This document shows, piece by piece, positions 44,133-52,340 of a DNA stretch of 64,000 bases. Position 1 is the stretch's first letter. The number at the start of each line of letters is the position of its first letter. Position numbers and translations under genes: made by a program. Below the pieces are notes generated by a model that was given only the letters and a program-made list of their open reading frames with translations, had not been told where the DNA came from and made no database searches. This DNA is from Devosia sediminis (lineage in GTDB: Bacteria; Pseudomonadota; Alphaproteobacteria; Rhizobiales; Devosiaceae): the NCBI RefSeq assembly GCF_016411825.1, contig NZ_JAEKMH010000003.1:124001-188000 (forward strand), read 5' to 3'.

Positions 44133-45019
44133 TGCGCCAATCCTGCTGCAATGGTTTCGGTGGTGACGCGCAGGAGGTCGAGATAGGTCGGAACCGGCCC
44201 GTCTGCCTCCGAGAGTGAGTCCACATAGAGCACGCCGCCATAGGGAATGCCGGTTTCCCGCGCCACCTGCTCGGCCGGCTTGGGCGAAATGGTCGATTCC
44301 GAAAAGATCGTCGGGATCTGGTATTCGCGCACCGCGTCGATGACGGTGCGCACCTGCTGCGGCGTCCCCTGCTGGTCGGCGTTGATCGGCCAGAGATAGA
44401 GTTCCTTGAGCCCGAAATCGCGCGCCAGGTAGGAGAAGGCGCCTTCCGAAGTCACGAGCCAGCGCTTCTCCTCGGGAATGGCGGTGAGCGCCGCGCGGAT
44501 CGGCTCGACCGTAGCGGTGATCTCTGCCGCATAGGCCGCCGCATTGGCATTGTAGGTGGCCTCATTGGCCGGGTCGGTGGCGACGAAGGCCTTGCGGATA
44601 TTCTCCACATAGACCAGCGCATCGCTGGGCGACATCCAGGCATGGGGATTGGGCTTGCCCTCATAGGGCCCCTCGCCAATGCCGATGGGCTCGATGCCCT
44701 CGGTGAGCACCGCGCTCGGCACGTCGGGCAGGTTGTCGAGGAACTGCGCAAACCACTGCTCGAGATTGAGCCCGTTCCAGAGGATGAGGTCGGCGTCCTG
44801 CGCCGCCACCAGATCGCCGGGCGTCGGTTGGTAATTGTGGATCTCGGCGCCGGGCTTGGTGATCGACACCACGTCGGCAGCATCGCCCGCCACATTGGCT
44901 GCCATGTCGGCCAGGATGGTAAAGCTGGTCACCGCCTTGATCCGCTCCTGCGCCATGGCGGGCAGGTATAGCGCCAGCGGGGTGGCGAGGATGAGGGCGG
45001 CAACAAGACGGCGGCGCAT
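44129..45019 (-). CDS. sitA: SitA, periplasmic Mn/Fe-binding protein
   Basis: A 296-residue cluster A-I solute-binding protein with signal peptide [23 protein letters not shown]. Metal ligands are expected in [11 protein letters not shown] (His), NPHAWMSP (His), and Glu/Asp residues in [15 protein letters not shown] and [14 protein letters not shown], the usual set. ATG 45019 is preceded by AGGAGATCC; an ATG 15 codons upstream would hide the signal peptide. First gene of sitABCD, with a Fur/Mur-type palindrome upstream. Confidence 0.93.
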   Translation of the reverse strand: MRRRLVAALILATPLALYLPAMAQERIKAVTSFTILADMAANVAGDAADVVSITKPGAEIHNYQPTPGDLVAAQDADLILWNGLNLEQWFAQFLDNLPDVPSAVLTEGIEPIGIGEGPYEGKPNPHAWMSPSDALVYVENIRKAFVATDPANEATYNANAAAYAAEITATVEPIRAALTAIPEEKRWLVTSEGAFSYLARDFGLKELYLWPINADQQGTPQQVRTVIDAVREYQIPTIFSESTISPKPAEQVARETGIPYGGVLYVDSLSEADGPVPTYLDLLRVTTETIAAGLAQ

Positions 45020-45058
45020 GCGGATCTCCTGATAGCGACGCATCAACACGTAATGCAA

Positions 45059-45075
45059 TTGCAAATCATTCGCAA
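45059..45075. promoter_or_regulatory. Mur/Fur-type box upstream of sitA
   Basis: TTGCAAATCATTCGCAA is a 17-base dyad with only one mismatched pair about its centre, of the TTGC-AAT-N-ATT-GCAA class bound by Fur-superfamily regulators. It lies 40 bases before the sitA ATG. In rhizobia, sitA is repressed by Mur with manganese at such sites; the regulator here is inferred. Confidence 0.75.
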
Positions 45076-45207
45076 GTAGGACAATGCGCGGCCCCCTGCT
45101 TGGGTTCCGCTCCGGGCCATTTGCTGGACAAGCACATCGGGCGGGGGCACAATTGGCCGAACGTCGTCCTCGATTAGTCTGTTCCTGCTGCGTCCCGAAC
45201 GGGTGGC

Positions 45208-46734
45208 ATGATGAGTGTAGGACTTCCCGACCCCGCCATGCGCCGCCCTTGGTATCACAGCTTCTTGGCTGGCCTTTTCCTTGCGCTGGTGGCGCTGGCA
45301 GTGTCCCCGCTCGCCGGGCTCGACCTGCGCTCGCGCGGCGCGAGCGAAAACGGCGAACTGACGGCCGCGACGCTGTTCGCCGGGGTCTGCGCCACCGGGT
45401 GGCTGGTCTGGGCCCTGCTGCCGGCGCGCCCCGGTGGCAATTCGATCCGGCGCGGTGGCATAGCTGGTGTCGTTACAGCCTGCCTCGCCTACCCGGTCGT
45501 GCTGCTGCTGCCCGAATTCTTCCAGGCGGATTGGCAGGGCGTCGATGCCACGACATTTGTCGGGCGGGTGCTGCAGGTGCTGCTGCTGTCCCTCCTTGCT
45601 CTCGTCACCACCGGTTTTGCCTCGGCCCTGCTCCTGGGCATCGCCGGTATTCTGGCCGGAACGGTCGAGAGCCGCCTGCTGCCGCAGCGGCAGGCCCGCG
45701 TGTCACACCGCCCCTCCCTGGCCGGTCGCATCATTCGCGCGCTGGGATGGGTCATCATCGGGCTCGTGGGCGTGCTGATGCTAAGCTTTGCGCTCCTGAC
45801 CTTCTGGCCGATCCGGCCGCTGGATGGGCCGGCGCCATCAGCCATGGCCCTCACCCATGAGAACGCCCTGGCCGCGTTTGCCGGGATCGAGGCGGCGGAA
45901 GCGGCGCTCGATCTCGACCCGCGCTGCACCTCAAAACTTCTCACCCATGGCAGCAAGGTGGAGCGGGTAGTTATTTTCTACCATGGCCTCACCAATTGCC
46001 CCGCCCAGGCCAGTGAACTGGCGCCGCTGCTGTTCGAGCAGGGCTATAATGTGCTGGTGCCGCGTCTGCCCGGACATCGCGAAGCCGATACCCTGACCCT
46101 GGCGCTGGCCGATGTCACTGCGGAGGATTTCGTCGCCACTGCCGAGGGCGCGGTCGCCATGGCCCATGGCCTCGGCGACGAGGTCGTGGTGCTCGGTCTC
46201 TCGGCCGGGGGCACCATCACCGCCTATCACGCCCAGACCGACGCGACGCTGACCAGTGCAGTATCCGCGGCGCCCTTCCTCGCACCGGCCGGCCTGCCTG
46301 GCTGGGCGACCCAGGCCGCCACCAATCTCCTGCTGTTTTTGCCCAACCTGATGCTGTGGTGGGATGCGAGCGCGCCCTGGCCGAGCCAGCCGCCCATGGA
46401 TTACGCCTATCCGCGCTTTGCCACCCATGCCCTGGCCGAGCTCATGCGACTGGGGCTGGTCGTGTCGGACGCCGCCGGCGTCACTCCGGCCCAGGCCGCG
46501 CATCTGGGTCTCCTCCTCAATGCGTCCGATACCTCGATCAATAACGGCGCCGCCCAGGCGCTTGCCGCCGCCTGGCAGCGCAAGGGCGCCATGGTGGACA
46601 ATCGCATGCTGCCGGCCGAGCTCGGCCTGCCGCATGACATCGTCGATCCGCGCCAGGCCGACGCCAATACCGCCGTGGTCTATCCGATCCTTCTCGACAT
46701 GGTATCCGCCGATCCGAACTCGCCCCCGCGATAG
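45208..46734 (+). CDS. membrane-anchored alpha/beta hydrolase
   Basis: A 508-residue protein with an N-terminal membrane part of about five helices (residues 14-35, 50-68, 80-98, 117-146 and 167-193) and a hydrolase domain beyond residue 230. The hydrolase has VVIFYHGLTNCPAQASELAP, nucleophile elbow VVVLGLSAGGTITAYHA and a C-terminal PHDIVDP that may hold the His. The domain resembles lysophospholipase/esterase-like hydrolases predicted to face the periplasm; orientation is inferred. Two start codons, ATG-ATG, lie at 45208. It is followed after 83 bases by a glycosyltransferase. Confidence 0.75.
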   Translation: MMSVGLPDPAMRRPWYHSFLAGLFLALVALAVSPLAGLDLRSRGASENGELTAATLFAGVCATGWLVWALLPARPGGNSIRRGGIAGVVTACLAYPVVLLLPEFFQADWQGVDATTFVGRVLQVLLLSLLALVTTGFASALLLGIAGILAGTVESRLLPQRQARVSHRPSLAGRIIRALGWVIIGLVGVLMLSFALLTFWPIRPLDGPAPSAMALTHENALAAFAGIEAAEAALDLDPRCTSKLLTHGSKVERVVIFYHGLTNCPAQASELAPLLFEQGYNVLVPRLPGHREADTLTLALADVTAEDFVATAEGAVAMAHGLGDEVVVLGLSAGGTITAYHAQTDATLTSAVSAAPFLAPAGLPGWATQAATNLLLFLPNLMLWWDASAPWPSQPPMDYAYPRFATHALAELMRLGLVVSDAAGVTPAQAAHLGLLLNASDTSINNGAAQALAAAWQRKGAMVDNRMLPAELGLPHDIVDPRQADANTAVVYPILLDMVSADPNSPPR

Positions 46735-46817
46735 CAGGGTGTTGACGCCCCCCTCCAAGGCATGGAAAAGCCACCTGCACCGGCCCCGCGGGGCATTCTT
46801 TCCGGAGCGGGACTGCC

Positions 46818-47690
46818 ATGGCGATGCATATTGCCCTGACCTTCGACGACAATTTCTGGGCACCGGCATTTGCCACCATGCGCTCGGTGTGCCTCTTCAC
46901 CCACCGCCGCGAAGAGCTCGTTTTCCATCTCTGCCATCGCACCCTTACCGATGAGCACAAGGCCGATCTTGCCGCCATCGCCGACGAGTTTCCGGTCACG
47001 CTCCATTGGTACGATCTCGATCAGTCCGACATGTTCCGCGACATCGCCGCGCGCATGCCCGAAAACAAGCGGCTGTCCAACATCGTCTATGCCCGCCTGA
47101 TGATCGACCGCCTCGTCGGGCCCGAGGTCGAGCGCATCCTCTATCTCGATTGCGACATGCTGGTACGCGACGACGTGGCCTATCTCTTTGACCTCGATCT
47201 CGAGGGCAATGCCATTGCCGCGGTGCGCGACACCATTGGCGACATCATCACCGGCGGCAAGGACCTGCGCGGCAATGCCGATCTCTTCGACATGGCCGAC
47301 TATTACTTCAATGCCGGCATGGTGATGATCGACCTCAGGCAATGGCGCGAGGCCGACATCATCGGCCGCATGGAAAATTACCTCGCCACCGGGGTCATGC
47401 AGCGCATCTATTACGACCAGGATCTCCTGAACCTGATCTTCCGCGGCCGCTGGCTCAAGCTGCCCTGGCGCTGGAACACCATCCATGCCCGGGCCTCGCA
47501 TGAATGCTTCGATCCGGCGATCCTCCACTATACCGGCAAGAGCAAGCCCTGGAGCGTCGTGGTGGGCCTGTTTCAGGCCGTGGCCTTTGCCCGGCTTTAC
47601 CGCCACGTCATGACCAATGACCTGTTCTACCGCTATGCCCGGCACCGCTGGAAGCGCCGCTGGATGAAACGCCTGCGTCTGGCGCGCTAA
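46818..47690 (+). CDS. glycosyltransferase family 8
   Basis: A 290-residue retaining glycosyltransferase of the LgtC type, using a nucleotide sugar with Mn2+. The DxD motif is YLDCDMLV (Asp111-Cys-Asp113); YYDQDLLNLIF and the C-terminal ILHYTGKSKPW provide the other ligands expected in GT8. It ends in a basic amphipathic tail (YRYARHRWKRRWMKRLR), which could associate with the membrane. Probable substrate is lipopolysaccharide core or another surface glycan (inference). It converges with another glycosyltransferase, stops overlapping by two bases. Confidence 0.92.
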   Translation: MAMHIALTFDDNFWAPAFATMRSVCLFTHRREELVFHLCHRTLTDEHKADLAAIADEFPVTLHWYDLDQSDMFRDIAARMPENKRLSNIVYARLMIDRLVGPEVERILYLDCDMLVRDDVAYLFDLDLEGNAIAAVRDTIGDIITGGKDLRGNADLFDMADYYFNAGMVMIDLRQWREADIIGRMENYLATGVMQRIYYDQDLLNLIFRGRWLKLPWRWNTIHARASHECFDPAILHYTGKSKPWSVVVGLFQAVAFARLYRHVMTNDLFYRYARHRWKRRWMKRLRLAR

Positions 47691-48496
47691 TCGATCGAGG
47701 CCGGATCGAGCCCCTCGGCGGCGCAGAGCGCCGCAAGCGCGCTGCCCGCTTCGGGCAGGGGCAGGCCGGCGCGGCCGCGATCGGTGAGTTGGCTGCGCCA
47801 GAGGTGCACGCCCAGCGTTTCCGGCGTGATGGCGGCGTCGAGGTTCGAACCCGCCTTCATCAGCGCCGGAATGCCTTCATACGGCACGGGATAGAAGGTT
47901 GCCGACGACCGCACCTGGCCCACCAGGCCATGCGCCGCCACGTAGTGGGTCAGCGCCATGGGTCCGGTGGCGCCATACTGCATGTGCTCGGGCGTCACCC
48001 GGTCGCCGAAGAGCCGGCGGATGGCCACTTCCCAGCGGCGCATCGGCGGCAGGTGCGGCTCGAACAGCGGCCGCTCGGTGGTTTCGAAAATGGCGATGAG
48101 ATCGTCGAGTAGCGGCGCGCCGGCTGGAATATGCAGCACCGCGCCATTGACCGAGCCCGGCCGTTCCCAGGCGAAGAGATAGTCGGGCGGCCCCTCGATC
48201 GGCTTTAATAAGTAGATGTCGAGATCGGCATAGACCCCGAGCCCCTGCCGCAGCACCGCGTAGCGGAAGTGGTCCGAGAACACGCCGGGCGTGCCCTTGC
48301 CCTTGTAGAAGACCAGGCGTTCGCGCGGCAGCACCGCGGCCGCGTCACGCCACTCCGCGCCCTCGGGAAGGCTTTCGATGGGCTCGTAGGAATAGACGTG
48401 CACCGGATGACCGCGGCGGCGAAAGGCGGTGATGCAGAGTACTTCGAGCCAGCTCAGGCGGCCGTGCCAGAAGCTGACGATGGTGGGCAGGGACAT
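47687..48496 (-). CDS. glycosyltransferase, GT32/capsular-type DXD sugar transferase
   Basis: A 269-residue protein of the GT-A class. The start MSLPTIVSFWHGRLSWLEVLC and VFSDHFRYAVLRQGLGVYADLDIYLL are typical of the group with the Gly-rich DXD sugar-binding region; DxD is Asp91-Leu-Asp93. Donor and acceptor are unknown. ATG 48496 is chosen for the family N-terminus; a start 13 codons upstream has no better ribosome site. It is convergent with the GT8 gene, and both are close to a membrane hydrolase, suggesting envelope glycan work. Confidence 0.8.
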   Translation of the reverse strand: MSLPTIVSFWHGRLSWLEVLCITAFRRRGHPVHVYSYEPIESLPEGAEWRDAAAVLPRERLVFYKGKGTPGVFSDHFRYAVLRQGLGVYADLDIYLLKPIEGPPDYLFAWERPGSVNGAVLHIPAGAPLLDDLIAIFETTERPLFEPHLPPMRRWEVAIRRLFGDRVTPEHMQYGATGPMALTHYVAAHGLVGQVRSSATFYPVPYEGIPALMKAGSNLDAAITPETLGVHLWRSQLTDRGRAGLPLPEAGSALAALCAAEGLDPASID

Positions 48497-48547
48497 CGGG
48501 AACTCGCGCCGGGTAAGGACGGCAGGCTCTAGCATGGCGGCGCAAAA

Positions 48548-48578
48548 GAAAAAACCGCCGCGCCCTGGAGCGCGGCGG
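48548..48578 (-). terminator. rho-independent terminator of the GntR-ABC operon
   Basis: Minus strand: CCGCCGCGC (48578-48570), loop TCCAGG, GCGCGGCGG (48563-48555), TTTTTTC. Perfect 9-base-pair stem 27 bases beyond the permease stop. Confidence 0.9.
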
Positions 48579-48604
48579 CAGGAGGCCCTGCATGGGAAGA
48601 CTAT

Positions 48605-49495
48605 CTAGTTGGCCGGCGCCCGCCGGCGGTATTCGGCGGCAAGGTAAAGCACGACCAGGGCGAAGACCGCGCCGATGCCCACCTGCAGCCAGTCGAATTT
48701 CTGCAGGAAATCGGTGACGAACAGCGCCGAGTTGAACGGCTCCTGTCCCTCGAACACCCGGTCGAGATGGGCCTCCGACACCGGCAGGGTCGAGCGATAG
48801 GTCAGGTAGTGCCAGGTATGGGTGTCGAACGGGTGGATGCCCCCCAAGGTCACCCATTCCAGCGCCGAAAGCACGGTTGGCAGCAGCAGCGCCAGTGGAA
48901 TGGCCCAGCGCCCGACGGCGCTGCCCATCGCCCCGACCAGCGCCATATAGGGCAGGTACCAGAGCAGCCCGCAGACCAGCACCACGAGGAACACCCAGGC
49001 CATCTGCCCATAGATGCCGACAATGGTGCCGAGCAGTTCGGGCGTGCCGGGGCCGGCAATCGTCGCCGTCACATAGGTGACGCCGAAAAGGATCAACAGG
49101 CTGATCAGCGCCACGCCGAAGACCGAGCCGGGCAGGATGGTCAGCGCCGCCACGATCTTGCTCAGCAGCACCTTGAAGTCGGTGACAGGCATCGACTTCC
49201 AGAACAGCATGGCATTGTTGCGCTTGTCGGCGGCAAAGCCGTCGGCGCAGTAGAAGAACAGCACAAAGCCGAGATAGGCGAGCCAGCCGCCGGCCAGCCC
49301 GGCAAAGCCGGCCTCGAAGGCCCAGTTGGGCACGACGAAGGACAATTGCCCCGTCATGCGGGTGTCCAGCCTGTCGACGCTGAAAGCCAGCAGGGTCAGG
49401 GCGAAAACCACGACCACCAGCACCAGCGGCGCGATGAGAAACGCCCCGCGATGCTCGATGAACTCGCGGTGGACGAGCGCGAAGAATGCCTTCAT
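48605..49495 (-). CDS. ABC transporter permease
   Basis: A 296-residue membrane protein with about six helices: FLIAPLVLVVVVFALTLLAF at the N-terminus, then AYLGFVLFFYCADGF, ILPGSVFGVALISLLILFGV, WVFLVVLVCGLLWYLPYMAL and a C-terminal VGIGAVFALVVLYLAAEY. The ADKRNNAMLFWKSMPVTDF loop is typical of ABC-2-like permeases paired with YtrB-type ATPases. Its start overlaps the ATPase stop by ATGA. The cargo is unknown; related operons in Gram-positive bacteria respond to cell-wall-active compounds. Confidence 0.85.
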   Translation of the reverse strand: MKAFFALVHREFIEHRGAFLIAPLVLVVVVFALTLLAFSVDRLDTRMTGQLSFVVPNWAFEAGFAGLAGGWLAYLGFVLFFYCADGFAADKRNNAMLFWKSMPVTDFKVLLSKIVAALTILPGSVFGVALISLLILFGVTYVTATIAGPGTPELLGTIVGIYGQMAWVFLVVLVCGLLWYLPYMALVGAMGSAVGRWAIPLALLLPTVLSALEWVTLGGIHPFDTHTWHYLTYRSTLPVSEAHLDRVFEGQEPFNSALFVTDFLQKFDWLQVGIGAVFALVVLYLAAEYRRRAPAN

Positions 49496-50391
49496 CGGGC
49501 GGTCTCCGGATTGGCGGTGGGTCGCTGCATCAGCGCCACGAAGAGATCGGAAATGGTCGGCGTCGAGAGCCGGCCGAGCGGTTCGAGCTTGTCCCGCTCG
49601 ACGCCGTCGAAAATGAAGACGGTCTGGCCGAAGCGGGTTTCCTCGTAGACCGGATTGAAGGCGCGCGCCGCGGCCTGGGCCTCGGGCTCGTTGGCAACGA
49701 GCTGGGTGAATTTTTCGCTCACCGTCTCCATCTGCATATGGAGGATCAACTCGCCATCGCGGATGAACATGATGTCGGAGAGCATGAACTCGATCTCGTC
49801 CACCTGGTGGGTGGTGATGATGAGGGTGCGCTCCTCGGTCATGTAGTCTTCCAGCAGGCGCCGGTAGAAGCGCTTGCGATAGGTGATGTCGAGCCCGAGC
49901 GTCGGTTCGTCGAGCACCAGCAGCTTGGCGTCGATGGCCATGACCACAGCCAGGTGCAACTGGGCGATCATGCCCTTGGACAGGGTGCGGATCTTCATCT
50001 CTGGCTTGATGTCTGTGCCTTCGAGGAATTGCCGCGCCTTGTCCGGCGAAAAGTTCGGATGGATATTGGTCAGCAGCGCAAAGAGCTCGCGCACCCTCAG
50101 GAACCGCGGCAGGCTTGCCACGTCCGAAATGAAGGCGACGTTTTCCATCAGCTTGGCGCGCTTGGCGAACGGGTCTTCGCCGAGGACCCGGATCGTGCCC
50201 TCATAGCTGGTGAGGCCCAGCATGGCATTGAGCGTCGTGGTCTTGCCCGCGCCATTGTGGCCGATCAGCCCATAGATGCGGCCCGGCGGAATGTCGAAGT
50301 CGAGGCTATGCAAAATCTGCTTGCGGCCGAACGATTTGCTGAGGCCGCGGGCCGAGACGATCGGTTCGCTCGAAACGGAAAGCTCGCTCAT
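49492..50391 (-). CDS. ABC transporter ATP-binding protein
   Basis: A 299-residue ATPase: Walker A GLIGHNGAGKTTTLNAM near residues 37-53, signature IRTLSKGMIAQLHLAVVM, Walker B LLVLDEPTLGLD and switch His in ITTHQVDEIEF. The order and LSKG signature fit the ABC-2 export class. Middle gene of a three-gene operon with 4-base overlaps on both sides (GntR regulator before, permease after), so subunit production is probably tightly coupled. Confidence 0.92.
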   Translation of the reverse strand: MSELSVSSEPIVSARGLSKSFGRKQILHSLDFDIPPGRIYGLIGHNGAGKTTTLNAMLGLTSYEGTIRVLGEDPFAKRAKLMENVAFISDVASLPRFLRVRELFALLTNIHPNFSPDKARQFLEGTDIKPEMKIRTLSKGMIAQLHLAVVMAIDAKLLVLDEPTLGLDITYRKRFYRRLLEDYMTEERTLIITTHQVDEIEFMLSDIMFIRDGELILHMQMETVSEKFTQLVANEPEAQAAARAFNPVYEETRFGQTVFIFDGVERDKLEPLGRLSTPTISDLFVALMQRPTANPETAR

Positions 50392-50759
50392 TTCATCTGC
50401 CCTTCCGGCTTACTGTCGGCACCGACCAGATCCTTGATGTCGAGGTCCAGCGCCTTGATCTGCGCCGCGATACGCGGCCAGTCTTCCCTCAGAAACTTGT
50501 CGCGCTCGTGGGCCAACAGCCCCGCCCGCGCTCCCGTTGTCACGAACATTCCCAGTCCCCTGCGTTTTTCTACCACACCGATATCGACCAGGGCTTCGAA
50601 GGCCTTGGTGACCGTCAGCGGATTGACTGAAAGATCTGCGGCGATCTGGCGGACCGAGGGCAGTGCATCGCCCTCTTCGACCTGACGCCTGAGGATCATT
50701 TCGATCAGCCGCTGCCGGATCTGCACGAAGATCGGCTGGCTGGTGTGAAAGTCATCCAT
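50388..50759 (-). CDS. GntR-family (YtrA subfamily) regulator
   Basis: A 123-residue regulator. The winged helix comprises residues 10-75 (PIFVQIRQRLIEMILRRQVEEG, DALPSVRQIAADLSVNPLTVTKAFEALVDIG, VVEKRRGLGMFVT), followed by the short two-helix dimerisation tail characteristic of YtrA, with no effector domain. YtrA proteins repress their own ABC operons. Its ATPase partner overlaps by ATGA, and a perfect TGTGTTA/TAACACA dyad lies 18 bases upstream of the start. Confidence 0.93.
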   Translation of the reverse strand: MDDFHTSQPIFVQIRQRLIEMILRRQVEEGDALPSVRQIAADLSVNPLTVTKAFEALVDIGVVEKRRGLGMFVTTGARAGLLAHERDKFLREDWPRIAAQIKALDLDIKDLVGADSKPEGQMK

Positions 50760-50776
50760 GTGTCTTGCCTGTATAG

Positions 50777-50813
50777 TGTGTTACTAATCTAACACAGTAT
50801 GACGAGGTGTCAA
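50777..50813 (-). promoter_or_regulatory. promoter and operator of the GntR-ABC operon
   Basis: On the minus strand TTGACA (50813-50808), a 16-base spacer and TAGATT (50791-50786) form a likely promoter. The perfect dyad TGTGTTA-CTAATC-TAACACA (50777-50796) covers its -10 and start site, so binding of the operon's own GntR regulator would block transcription. Confidence 0.75.
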
Positions 50814-50859
50814 TGGGGTTGTTTGAACCAGTCGCTAAGGCAAGCACCCGCTTCACGTC

Positions 50860-51008
50860 CCCCTTGAGGGGAGGGGGTGGCGGAGATTTTCCGAACGAGC
50901 TCGATGCGACACCCTCCCCTTGACGGGGAGGGTTGGGGAGGGGTGCTCACGGGCAGGTACCGGTGTGTGTACACCCCCTCCCAACCTCCCCCGTCAAGGG
51001 GGAGGTGC
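50860..51008. repeat. composite palindromic intergenic repeat, family A copy 8
   Basis: CCCCCTTGAGGGGAGGGGGT near 50861, CACCCTCCCCTTGACGGGGAGGGTTGGGGAGGGG (modules CCTCCCC/GGGGAGG) near 50909, and CCCCTCCCAACCTCCCCCGTCAAGGGGG to the end. The last two are inverted around GTACCGGTGTGTGTAC. It separates the GntR operon from puuB. Confidence 0.75.
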
Positions 51009-51038
51009 CGGGCCGGTGATTGCCGATGTCTGTGAGGC

Positions 51039-52340
51039 CTAAATCCCCAGCCGGTCTCGCAATTCGTACCACCACGAGCCCAGCGTCGAATATTGCGCGC
51101 GGAACATCCGGCCGCCGGGGAAGGGGATCCAGGGGAGTTTGGCGAAGGTATCGAAGCGGGTCATGTCGCCGCGCACCGCCTCCCCGAGGATGCGGCCGAA
51201 AAGATGCGTGCCGGTGACGCCATGGCCGCTGTCGCCATGGGCGAAATAGATGTTCTTGCCCAGCCGCCCCAATTGCGGGACGCGCGAGAAGGAGAGGGCG
51301 AAATTGCCGCTCCAGGCATAATCGATCTTCACGTCCTTGAGCTGCGGGAAGACCTTGTCGAGGTTCGGCCTGAGCTTGGCGATGACGTCGGCCGGGTCGG
51401 TGCCGCCATAAACGACGCCGCCGCCGAAGATCAGCCGGTGGTCGGCCGAAAGGCGGAAATAGTCGAGGATGTAGCGCACGTCCTCGACGCACATGTCCGT
51501 GGGCAGCAGCGACCTGGCCCGCCCTTCCCCCAGGGGCTCGGTGGCCATCATCTGGGTCGAAACCGGCATGATGCGGGCGGTGAGCTCGGGCACGACGTTG
51601 CCCAGATACGCATTGCCGCAGACGATGGCGGTTTTCGCCCGCACCGAGCCAGAGGCCGTGCGCACCGTGGCGCCGTTTGCATCCTGCTCCACCTTGATGA
51701 CAGGGGAATGCTCGTAGATCACCCCGCCCAGGCTCTCGAGGGCGGCCGCCTCGCCCAGCGCCAGGTTGAGCGGATGCATGTGCCCGCCCGAATGGTCGAT
51801 CATCCCGCCTTCATAGACATCCGAGCCGATATGCTGGCGGATCTGCGTCCGGTCGAGCAGTTCGTGGTCGTCCATGCCGTGCCGGCGCCACAGCGCCTGC
51901 TTGTCCCTCAACTCCTCCATGTGCTTGGGCGTGTAGGCGGCGTAGATATTGCCGCGCTTGAGGTCGCACTGGATTTTGTAGCGCTCGACCCGGTCATAGA
52001 TGATGCCGGCGCCTTCCTGCAGCAGCGTCCCGAAAAAGGCTGCGGTTTCGGTGCCGTAGCGCCGCTCGATGGTCCCGAGGCTGGCATTGAGCCCGTTGAC
52101 CACCTGGCCGCCATTGCGGCCTGAGGCCCCCCAGCCGACTTCGGCGGCCTCGACGACCACGACCTTGAAGCCATGTTCGGCAAGGCTGATCCCCGAGGAC
52201 AGCCCGGAATAGCCGGCGCCGACGATGACGATGTCGGTCTCGATGTCCCCCGCAAGCGCCTTGGCCTGGCGGATGATGTTGCGCGAGGCCGCGTAATAGC
52301 TCGGTGGATAGGGCGAATTGGCATTCGGGGTTTCGGCCAT
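51039..52340 (-). CDS. puuB: PuuB-like gamma-glutamylputrescine oxidase (FAD)
   Basis: FAD-dependent amine oxidase of the DAO/GlyOX family that converts gamma-glutamylputrescine to gamma-glutamyl-gamma-aminobutyraldehyde, releasing ammonia and H2O2. The 433-residue product has the FAD motif DIVIVGAGYSGLSSGISLAE near residues 36-55, then EAAEVGWGASGRNGGQVVNG, and near the C-terminus YFAHGDSGHGVTGTHLFGR. ATG 52340 touches the puuA stop (TGATG) and has GAGG just upstream; GTG 52343 is an alternative. It lies directly after puuA. Confidence 0.88.
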   Translation of the reverse strand: MAETPNANSPYPPSYYAASRNIIRQAKALAGDIETDIVIVGAGYSGLSSGISLAEHGFKVVVVEAAEVGWGASGRNGGQVVNGLNASLGTIERRYGTETAAFFGTLLQEGAGIIYDRVERYKIQCDLKRGNIYAAYTPKHMEELRDKQALWRRHGMDDHELLDRTQIRQHIGSDVYEGGMIDHSGGHMHPLNLALGEAAALESLGGVIYEHSPVIKVEQDANGATVRTASGSVRAKTAIVCGNAYLGNVVPELTARIMPVSTQMMATEPLGEGRARSLLPTDMCVEDVRYILDYFRLSADHRLIFGGGVVYGGTDPADVIAKLRPNLDKVFPQLKDVKIDYAWSGNFALSFSRVPQLGRLGKNIYFAHGDSGHGVTGTHLFGRILGEAVRGDMTRFDTFAKLPWIPFPGGRMFRAQYSTLGSWWYELRDRLGI

